Assembly: GCA_019359355.1 (NCBI GenBank)
Contig: JAHHHM010000004.1
Location: forward strand, 124,001-188,000
DNA length: 64,000 nucleotides
DNA from: Microcoleus vaginatus WJT46-NPBG5
GTDB lineage: Bacteria > Cyanobacteriota > Cyanobacteriia > Cyanobacteriales > Oscillatoriaceae
Reading direction: 5' to 3'
Below, piece by piece: positions 44,529-52,357 of this stretch (positions are counted from its first letter, which is position 1; each line of letters begins with the position of its first letter). Below the pieces are notes generated by a model. The model saw only the letters and a program-made list of their open reading frames with translations, did not search any database and was not told the origin of the DNA. The translations under genes and the position numbers were made by a program.

Positions 44529-46952
44529 TCAGTTGACGCGCAGTTTAAGGCGAATGTTGCCGGCGACAGAACTCGGTGCAGACCAACCAGCAAGCGCTTG
44601 CTTAATTTGATTGATCACAGTCATGTCTTGGAGTGTTGAGGCTTTGTCATCTAAGATGATCCGCCCAACGCGGCCATTCTTAACCGGGAACTCCAGCACG
44701 ATTTCGCCGGTGACGCCTTGAGGCAAATTTACACTTTGCAAATATTGGGTTAGCGAAGCGATCGCACTTTGATCCAATCCCTGTGCACTGATAATTTCAA
44801 TGCGACCGACATTTTGTGAAAAATTATCTGTTTCTAAGGGTGACGTTCTTGACTCCAATTCAGGTGGTGCCGCCGAAATTGCAACATCGGCACCAGAAGG
44901 AGAACCGGGAAGGCGGTTCATTTGGCGGGGTGCGCTCGAAGGTGCCGGAGATGCCGCAGCCGTACCCATTGAGTCGGCTTCGTCACGACCAAAAATTCCT
45001 TCGTAGCTAACACCGTCTGGCAACTCGACTGGCACTTGCACTCGCTGCCGCGTACCATCGGGATTGACGCGCACTTCTTCGCTGACGGCAACAAAAGCGG
45101 TGTATTGCGACAGTAGCCGGTAACTCAAGGCGGTATCTGTCACTGCCTCAACACCCGATTTGGTTTCGCCGGCAAACATTTGATTCATCAAATCCTTAAT
45201 CCGCGATCGCCCCCACAGTTGGGCGATACCTGGGTTGCCGGTGCCGGCAAAATCAACATTCAAAGTCTTTTCATAGCGCTTGCCACCCGCTGCGGTGCCG
45301 GTGATTTTCAACTGCCCTTTGCTGCCATCTTGTTTGCGTCCAAATAACACTAATGGCTGCTGCGCGAACAAGTCTGGAACAGCGCTTGGATAAAGGTCTG
45401 GTTTTCCCTCACCTTCCCAATTCACTTGAATATTCGTCAAGACGGGATTATTAATTTGGCGGAAAAACTTCTCGGCAACTTCCTCCGTGGGTTCATCCTG
45501 ACGAATCACTTGAGAGGTGCCTCTTCCCACTTCAGCAAGACGATCTAGTAAAAACCGATTTACAGAACTACCCACGCCAAAACTATATAGCCGATTGCCA
45601 GATTTTAACCCACCTTGCACTTCGGCAATCACCTCATTTTCATTGCCAATATAGCCATCGGTGATCAGAACAACGCTGCGAAGCCGGCCTTCTTTTGCGG
45701 CGGGGAAGTTCAACACTGCACGGATGCCGTTGAGCAATTCTGTGCCGCCATTGGCGTCTAGCTGCTCGATATAAGCCATTGCCTTCTGCCGATTGGCGGG
45801 GGTATTCGCCAGAGGTGCCGGTGACAGTTGGGTAGTAGTATTGGCAAAGTCAATAATAGTAAATGTGTCGTTAGGATTAAGTCCGTTGATAAACCGGCGC
45901 ATCAATTCCTTCGATTTTACCAGCGGATCGCCTGACTGAGAGCCAGAAGTATCCATTAAAAAGACAACATCTTTAGGGACAATTTCGTTAGATTTATAAT
46001 CAACTGCGGGGATCAGATAGACGGCGAAATGACTGCCGCGATTGTCTGTTTGAGTTAAGACAGTGGCTTGCGTATTTTTCCCGGCAACTTGATAGCGCAG
46101 AATCAAATCTTTGTTGGGAATATTATCTTCTTGCGCTAATTGTACTTTTGTGAGGCTGCCGGTGCGTTCGGTGCGAATTTTGTGGGAAGTTGATTGCACC
46201 TGTTTAATCGGGATGCCGGCGTCAATTTCGACGGTAACGTTAATATCATGTCCCGAACGCGCTCCGGGTTTGAGGACAGGTGGGGTGATGCGGGAGGCGT
46301 CGGGAACACGCTCAGTATCGCCATTTGGAGAGATTGGGTTGCCGGCAATATAACGCGGCCCTACAACCATTGGAAAGACGAATTCGTAGTTTCCTCCTTC
46401 AAATTTTAAGCTATCGGTATAGCGAATGGTAACATCGATTTTTTCACCAGGTTTGATATTCGCGAGAGATTGAGTAAAGATGTTATCGCGTTCTTGTTCT
46501 AAGAGGCCGGCAGTCCGTCCTTCCCGAACAGCTTGTTCGTAGATTTTTTGCGCTTCCTCGCGTTTTTTAATGTCGCCTTTAATAATTCGCTCACCAATTT
46601 TTATTTCCATGTCATCTACCGCTGCTTCATCGGGAAGCGGGAAGACATAAACGGCTTCTAAGGGTTCTTTAAAAGGATTTTCAAAGGTTTGCGTAACTTC
46701 AACGCGGGAAACGTTGCCGGCAATTTTGGCTTTAACGTCGGTATGTTTAAGGGGAAAAACTTGTTGTTTGCCTTCGTTTGAAAGCACAAACAAACCGCCG
46801 GGTGGGTTGTCGGGTTGGTTGGCAGGGGTATTGCTGGGGTTAGTTTGGCTGATGCGAACTGCCGGCAGCTTGGTTTGTGGCGGTTGTAGTGCAACGGTTC
46901 CAACTGTGCCGGTTAGTAGTGCGATGGCAGGTAATATATAAGCTAATTTCAT
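44529..46952 (-). CDS. VIT and von Willebrand A domain protein
   Basis: 807 aa from ATG 46952 (MKLAYILPAIALLTG); the open frame to 47048 lacks support. The signal peptide is followed by a VIT domain (about 45-170: VEVTQTFENPFKEPLEAVYV, YEQAVREGRTAGLLEQ) and a vWA domain (about 320-500) with an intact MIDAS start DVVFLMDTSGS. A linker and a C-terminal domain (IEIISAQGLDQSAIASLTQY; VKNGRVGRIILDD) end the chain. These exported or membrane-attached proteins of the inter-alpha-trypsin inhibitor heavy-chain type probably act in protein-protein contacts at the cell surface. Confidence 0.88.
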   Translation of the reverse strand: MKLAYILPAIALLTGTVGTVALQPPQTKLPAVRISQTNPSNTPANQPDNPPGGLFVLSNEGKQQVFPLKHTDVKAKIAGNVSRVEVTQTFENPFKEPLEAVYVFPLPDEAAVDDMEIKIGERIIKGDIKKREEAQKIYEQAVREGRTAGLLEQERDNIFTQSLANIKPGEKIDVTIRYTDSLKFEGGNYEFVFPMVVGPRYIAGNPISPNGDTERVPDASRITPPVLKPGARSGHDINVTVEIDAGIPIKQVQSTSHKIRTERTGSLTKVQLAQEDNIPNKDLILRYQVAGKNTQATVLTQTDNRGSHFAVYLIPAVDYKSNEIVPKDVVFLMDTSGSQSGDPLVKSKELMRRFINGLNPNDTFTIIDFANTTTQLSPAPLANTPANRQKAMAYIEQLDANGGTELLNGIRAVLNFPAAKEGRLRSVVLITDGYIGNENEVIAEVQGGLKSGNRLYSFGVGSSVNRFLLDRLAEVGRGTSQVIRQDEPTEEVAEKFFRQINNPVLTNIQVNWEGEGKPDLYPSAVPDLFAQQPLVLFGRKQDGSKGQLKITGTAAGGKRYEKTLNVDFAGTGNPGIAQLWGRSRIKDLMNQMFAGETKSGVEAVTDTALSYRLLSQYTAFVAVSEEVRVNPDGTRQRVQVPVELPDGVSYEGIFGRDEADSMGTAAASPAPSSAPRQMNRLPGSPSGADVAISAAPPELESRTSPLETDNFSQNVGRIEIISAQGLDQSAIASLTQYLQSVNLPQGVTGEIVLEFPVKNGRVGRIILDDKASTLQDMTVINQIKQALAGWSAPSSVAGNIRLKLRVN

Positions 46953-47415
46953 AGCCGGTTTGCTGTATAAGATATTGAGTTCGTTCGCTTTAAAGATGAC
47001 ACGACTTAAGTAGAAACGTTCCTCGGTTGCATTTTTTGTAACAATCAAGTGCCGGTGTAGTTATAAAAAGCAAGAAGAGAGGCGATTCCTTAATTTATAT
47101 ACATTAGATGCCGGCTGGCTCAGTAAACTTGTTACGAAAATGCATCTGCGGGAGTTTATCACTCCTAATCAACGTAGATAAATTATCTGTGTATGCCGGC
47201 CGGTACGCTGCACTATTATCTTTTGAAAAGTAAAGTGTGTTGCAAAAAAGCTCACAAGACTTAAGCGGAAAAATTTAAAACATCAGCACCTAGTGAACGA
47301 ATGACGTGTACATATTAAATGCCATTTGACGCGGGATCACTGAACACTAATCGCACAAGAGTTTCCATCAGCACCTACCTAGCGAACACCAGAGCGCCGT
47401 AACCATTAGAAAAAT
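46953..47415. other. intergenic region, no gene seen
   Basis: About 460 bases between the vWA start and the upstream region of the pPIWI-RE operon. It contains two loose copies of CATCAGCACCTA-N-AGCGAAC/GTGAACG at about 47282 and 47370. No gene is visible. Confidence 0.5.
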
Positions 47416-47510
47416 GGAAACATAGGAAACATTTTGGAAACATTGAAAAATTTCCTTGACGCACTGGCGATAAGGATATGAGAATGGGGTCGAACCCTAG
47501 ATTTAGGAGG
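47416..47510 (+). promoter_or_regulatory. promoter region of the pPIWI-RE operon with triple direct repeat
   Basis: GGAAACAT occurs three times (47416-47423, 47425-47432, 47436-47443). A TTGACG -35-like box follows at 47456-47461, then TATGAGAAT near 47477-47485 as a possible -10, and a strong AGGAGG ribosome site at 47505-47510, seven bases before the GTG start. The direct repeats are a candidate operator. Confidence 0.45.
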
Positions 47511-47517
47511 GTGAGCT

Positions 47518-48834
47518 GTGAAAGTCACCAGACATCGAGACAGAATCCTAGAAGCGCTGCGAGAGTGGTTTCGTGTCCACAAAGAGGGGCCAACACTAGA
47601 AGAGTTGTGCCTAGAACTGGGAATGCAACCCCGCCAGAAAGCTACGCTGCAACGTTGGTTGCAGACTATGCGAGGCATTGACGTGGAATGGGAAGATAAT
47701 GCAGCCCGCAGCCTCCGCCTGCGTGCAAGCGACCCTGAAGTTGAACCCAAACTACAGATATCAGTACCGGAAACCTTGCGATATCTAGCGACGGGACTGG
47801 CAGAGTGGGAAAAGCAAGAACCGATAAAGCGCTCAGAAATTATTCCACACGCACTTCGCATCGGGATGTCCCGAATGCACCTAACATCTTTACTGCAAGG
47901 AGATGAAACAGCACCCTCGAACCTCCCAGCATTTTTTGATTGGGCAAAAAATCCAGTAGTCGAGTGGAAATCGGCAGCAGAAATGAAACACCTTTCGCCG
48001 GATGTCACCCTCATCGAAGACGGGTTACTTTCCGACTTTGCTCTCCAATGGCAAGTTACAGGTACTGACGTAGAAATGCAGGTGCAGGAGAAAATCTTGC
48101 AAGATGTTGTCGAACATTGCCGAGTTCATCAACTAGACGATCCCTATCGTGCTTTCCGCAAACTGATTATTGAACGTCCCGTCCTCCCCTACCCAGAATA
48201 TCGCCGGCTCCTGTCTTCGACTCAACTCAGACCCCTGCGCGAATTCTTGCTACAAACTTACATTGATTTGGTCGATTTAGCAGAAGAAAATAGCTATCAT
48301 TTTTGCCCCCGCTGCAAATATGTAATGCGCCGCCGCCAAGATAAAACCTATGGCTGCCGAAACATGAGCTGCGAGCGTGAGAGTGCCAAACTGCCTCTCC
48401 CTCCGCTGACACCAATTCCCAAACATGAGGCAGAAAATTGGAAAGTTGTCACTCCAGGTGTCCATCGTTACGGGACAATACCCGGGCTTTGGGAAATTCA
48501 ACTAGCAGAAACTCTCACAAAATTAGGCATCCGCGTTACCCTGTGGCCGGAAATTGATGAGTTTGACTTGCTCGTGGAATTTAGCAAAAAAATCCGCTGG
48601 GCCATTGATGTCAAAGATTGGTCATATTTAGATGAAGAGCGTTTGCAGAAAGTGCAGTACCGCAATGATATGACGGAAACCTTTGTTGTCTTCCCTTCAG
48701 AGCGAGAAGAAGTGTTGCGAATTAAGGTCGTGCGCCAACAAATCGAACCCAAATTAGGCGGGGTGCGCTTGATGCTAATGAGTGAAATTATCTCCCAAGC
48801 AAAACAAATTTTAAAGAAGAAAACTCATGCGTAA
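47518..48834 (+). CDS. REase-fold protein of a pPIWI-RE module
   Basis: 438 aa, GTG start behind AGGAGG. The N-terminal winged-HTH-like segment (RILEALREWF; TLEELCLELGMQPRQKATL, residues about 7-60) resembles LexA. A zinc ribbon lies at about 260-285 (FCPRCKY...CRNMSCE). The C-terminal domain has a restriction-endonuclease fold: WEIQLAETLTKLG, then DEFDLLVEFSKK (Asp) and WAIDVKDWSY (Asp-x-Lys). The stop overlaps the next start by eight bases. In the described pPIWI-RE systems this is the predicted DNA-cutting partner. Confidence 0.8.
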   Translation: MKVTRHRDRILEALREWFRVHKEGPTLEELCLELGMQPRQKATLQRWLQTMRGIDVEWEDNAARSLRLRASDPEVEPKLQISVPETLRYLATGLAEWEKQEPIKRSEIIPHALRIGMSRMHLTSLLQGDETAPSNLPAFFDWAKNPVVEWKSAAEMKHLSPDVTLIEDGLLSDFALQWQVTGTDVEMQVQEKILQDVVEHCRVHQLDDPYRAFRKLIIERPVLPYPEYRRLLSSTQLRPLREFLLQTYIDLVDLAEENSYHFCPRCKYVMRRRQDKTYGCRNMSCERESAKLPLPPLTPIPKHEAENWKVVTPGVHRYGTIPGLWEIQLAETLTKLGIRVTLWPEIDEFDLLVEFSKKIRWAIDVKDWSYLDEERLQKVQYRNDMTETFVVFPSEREEVLRIKVVRQQIEPKLGGVRLMLMSEIISQAKQILKKKTHA

Positions 48835-51800
48835 CATTACGAAGTGGGGGCAAAAGTTGCGCGAGGCTTTGCGGAAGTCAGATGAGTTGAAAGCTTATGT
48901 TGCTTCCAAGATGACTGAGGCTGCTGATTCCCTAGTCCAGAAGCGAGAAGTGAAGCGCCTATCTCAACTCATTACCGAAGTAGAATTAGGGCTAACCTTA
49001 CTGAAAGAAATAGCCCCTGAAGAAAATGCAACTTCAGTCTCAGCTTTACTTGCCGGCTATCGATTTCCGGTTGATGTTCTGCAAAGTGAGGCCAATTGGA
49101 GACTGGTACAAACGGCCCGTTTTTATCTCCTGCGGCGCAAAGGAAATCAATGGGAGCGAGCGCTTAATGATTACATCAAAATCCCTGAAATTTTGAGAAT
49201 CTACAGCTTGACAGACATCAAGCAAGCCCCTCAATTAATTCCCTCAAGCACCTACCCCAAACGCTGCGAGCTATATCGTCAAACCCTATCATCTACCCCG
49301 CCGCACAAAAAACAAAAAATTCAACTGGCAACTCCTGGCTATTGGTATGCCAAAATTTCTCACCGAGGAAATGCGCCGCTTGAGATTCCCATCAATATTC
49401 CTCAAGCTATTTCTCATCTTGCACTCTCACCCCAAGTATCTTTTCACCGGACGCGCACTCAGGAGAATCCTTCTCATACCGTCACTCTAAAAGAGTTGCT
49501 GAGTTCTGCCCAAGAAATGGATAGTCAACTAGCTGAATCAGGGCACGATCCAGAGAATTATTATAGCCGGCTTCAAGGGATTGCTTTACGGCTATATGAC
49601 GAATCTAGGGACGATTTTTATCCTGGTTGTGAACTGAAACTAGAACAACTTGTTCACATTGTCGGTTTATTGAATGTCGGCAAATCTACCCTGCTGGAAA
49701 TTCTTATTTACCATTTGGCAAAACAGGGATATCGTTGCGCTTTAATCGTCACTGATGTGGTAGCAGCCGTACGCCTCGCTTCCTTATTTTGGCATGGAAT
49801 GGGAATTCCTGCGGCTCCCGTACTAGGGAGTGATCGCTCACAACACTTGAAAAAAGTGTACGAACCGATTCTAGCAACAATGGGTGAAGAAATTGAACAA
49901 GGAGGGATTCATCCAGCATGGCGCTGGTTTAGCCCTGTCTGTCCCTTACTCGCTTTAGTGCAATCCGAGGATAAGTGGGAATTTGGATCTGAACCTTGTC
50001 ACAATCTTTACCAAAAAGCAACCAGTTCTACAAAAGACAATAATATAGACTCGGAGGATTTAGAAGATTGGGAGGAAGACGGGACTACAAATAAATCTAC
50101 CTGTCCCTTTTATTACAAATGTCCGCACCACCAGTTAGAACGCGACATCGCACAATCTTTAGTGTGGGTATTGACAAGTGCTAGCTTCATTCACACCGGC
50201 GTCCCCCGCCAAATTTATGAGGAAAAACTTACGTTTGCTGAAGCCGTTTACCGCGAATGCAATTTCCTATTTATTGATGAAGCTGACCGGGTACAGGTGC
50301 AATTTGACGAAGCTTTTGCTCCTGATGAAGTGTTAGTTGATGGTTCAGAAAGCTCATTATTAAATCAACTCGGACTCAAATTTCCGACTGCGATTTACCA
50401 TTCCGACCGGCGCAGCATGGGAGCTGAATTATTGGCAGTCGCCAAAAAAGCAAATGACTACGCTCAAATTGCGACTGACATTATTCTTCCTAAACTCCAC
50501 AGTCAACCTAAACTCGTTGAATGGTTAGGCTCAAATCCTTTCACCGCTCGTTCTGTATTTGCCCACATTATCCGTGATCTCCTCGAACCTCCACTGGAAA
50601 TAGAAAATGAGAAACCCAAAACTAAACTGACCCGTAAAGAACGCAGCGAACAACGGTTAAAACGAATTGAAGCCGGCCTGCCACCTGATCAGGAACGCCA
50701 GCGGCGCAAACAGATCTTGCAGACAATAGAGAATTTTTTGCAAGATCCCCTCAACCGTCGCAAGGCAGGAGAACTTTCGCAAATTGCCTTTACCCTATTA
50801 AGTGCAGAAAGCGAAGGAGAGGCATTAGATGAAGTGGCTGGTTGGCTCAAGAAGTGGCTTAAATCTTTGGAAATTTCTGTCACAGACAACAGTAAGTTTG
50901 AGGAAACGACACGCCACTTATACTTCGCGATTCTCGTAGCGGTACTGACGAATCGGTTAGCTTTTCTGGTTGACCATTTAAGCGCTTTAATGCGGACAGG
51001 TCTTATTGATTTGCACGACACCAGCCTTTCTCTCGTTTATCGCCCACCTCTCGACTACTTGCCCATCCTCCCATCTGCACCTGTGGGTAATATTTTAGGC
51101 TTTAAATATACGCCTGGATATGGAAATAACAGAGGTGGAAAATTAGAGTATTTCCGCTATGTTGGAGTGGGCCGTTACTTACTTCTAAACTTTCCTACTC
51201 TTTGGGCTGTTGATGGTTGGGATGGCCCGCATACAGTGTTGATTTCTGGCACGAGCTATGCTCCGGGCGCTCCAGCTTATCATATTCAGAAAAAACCCAC
51301 AGTCTTGCTAGAACCGGCAGCAAATAATGACAAAGCCGGTGATGCAGGAATTGGCGAAAGTGAGTTTTTCTTTAGACCACAGCAGAGCGCAGGAAAGTTC
51401 ATCGCTCTATCGGGACAACCACCTGCTGTGCGGAAACACAAGGCTGAAGAGATGGTTAAGGCTATCTGTAATAAACCTGGACAAGCTAAGAGCTTTCTCG
51501 AACAATTATTTGAGGCGTTGAAGGATAAAGAACAGCTTGACCCGCAGCGCTGGGGTGATCGCCATCGAGTGCTGCTTATTACTAATAGCTATGAAGAAGC
51601 AGAAAAGGTTGAGTCGGGTTTAAAACCAGTTTATCGCGTTGAAAATATTGACGAAATCAAAGTTCTTCGTCGCGATAATGCTCCAGCTAATTTGAGCGGA
51701 ATACGTCGGGGCAAAATTCGAGATTTGAAACAGCTTCCTACCCAGATTGTAATAGCGCCTTTAATGGCTCTAGAGCGGGGCCACAACATCCTCAACGATA

Positions 51801-52357
51801 GCCAGATAGCAGCATTTGGTGCGGCAATGTTTCTCTGCCGGCCTATGCCAGTGCCCGATGATTGGCAAACCACTGTCCAGCAACTTAATAATTGGACGAT
51901 GGAAAATGCTTCTAATTTTACTCTCTACGAGCCAATGCAACGGCGCGGTGGCGCACTGACGCTGACGAATGTTGAGGACGAATTTTATAAGTATGCGGTG
52001 GCAAAGATGCTCGACTTGAGTTCTCGGGCCATGTCTTTTAAACAATTGACTGATGATGAACGCTCTGTACTTTGCTGGACTCAGTTAGTAAGTATCTGGC
52101 AAATCATTGGGCGTTTAGTGAGAGGAGGTGTTCCTTGTATCGTTCATTTTTTGGATGTCAAGTTTGCACCAAAATCAGCCGAGGGTGAATTAGACAGTGA
52201 AGTTACCTCACTTTTGGTTGGAATTATCAAAGAACTTCAACTCTCAGTTGAGGGAGAAGAGAAACGACCCAATGAAAAAACTTTAGCGCGAGCGCTTTAC
52301 GGAGCTTTCTTAAATTCACTCAAACAAACAAAGGAATTAAACTATGAAGGGATTTGA
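48827..52357 (+). CDS. DinG/XPD-like Fe-S helicase of a pPIWI-RE module
   Basis: 1176 aa. Walker A GLLNVGKSTLLEIL is at about 280-293. Cysteines at about 371, 390, 425 and 431 (VCPLLAL, EPCHNLY, TCPFYYKC) are placed like the Fe-S cluster of XPD/DinG helicases. Motif II FIDEADRV is at about 484-491. A long middle insertion (about 550-700) is charged. C-terminal helicase features include LLITNSYEEAEKV, IVIAPLMALERGHNI and WQIIGRLVRGG (motif VI-like). Family knowledge: such helicases act 5' to 3' and can unwind R-loops. Overlaps both neighbours (8 and 14 bases). Confidence 0.8.
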   Translation: MRNITKWGQKLREALRKSDELKAYVASKMTEAADSLVQKREVKRLSQLITEVELGLTLLKEIAPEENATSVSALLAGYRFPVDVLQSEANWRLVQTARFYLLRRKGNQWERALNDYIKIPEILRIYSLTDIKQAPQLIPSSTYPKRCELYRQTLSSTPPHKKQKIQLATPGYWYAKISHRGNAPLEIPINIPQAISHLALSPQVSFHRTRTQENPSHTVTLKELLSSAQEMDSQLAESGHDPENYYSRLQGIALRLYDESRDDFYPGCELKLEQLVHIVGLLNVGKSTLLEILIYHLAKQGYRCALIVTDVVAAVRLASLFWHGMGIPAAPVLGSDRSQHLKKVYEPILATMGEEIEQGGIHPAWRWFSPVCPLLALVQSEDKWEFGSEPCHNLYQKATSSTKDNNIDSEDLEDWEEDGTTNKSTCPFYYKCPHHQLERDIAQSLVWVLTSASFIHTGVPRQIYEEKLTFAEAVYRECNFLFIDEADRVQVQFDEAFAPDEVLVDGSESSLLNQLGLKFPTAIYHSDRRSMGAELLAVAKKANDYAQIATDIILPKLHSQPKLVEWLGSNPFTARSVFAHIIRDLLEPPLEIENEKPKTKLTRKERSEQRLKRIEAGLPPDQERQRRKQILQTIENFLQDPLNRRKAGELSQIAFTLLSAESEGEALDEVAGWLKKWLKSLEISVTDNSKFEETTRHLYFAILVAVLTNRLAFLVDHLSALMRTGLIDLHDTSLSLVYRPPLDYLPILPSAPVGNILGFKYTPGYGNNRGGKLEYFRYVGVGRYLLLNFPTLWAVDGWDGPHTVLISGTSYAPGAPAYHIQKKPTVLLEPAANNDKAGDAGIGESEFFFRPQQSAGKFIALSGQPPAVRKHKAEEMVKAICNKPGQAKSFLEQLFEALKDKEQLDPQRWGDRHRVLLITNSYEEAEKVESGLKPVYRVENIDEIKVLRRDNAPANLSGIRRGKIRDLKQLPTQIVIAPLMALERGHNILNDSQIAAFGAAMFLCRPMPVPDDWQTTVQQLNNWTMENASNFTLYEPMQRRGGALTLTNVEDEFYKYAVAKMLDLSSRAMSFKQLTDDERSVLCWTQLVSIWQIIGRLVRGGVPCIVHFLDVKFAPKSAEGELDSEVTSLLVGIIKELQLSVEGEEKRPNEKTLARALYGAFLNSLKQTKELNYEGI

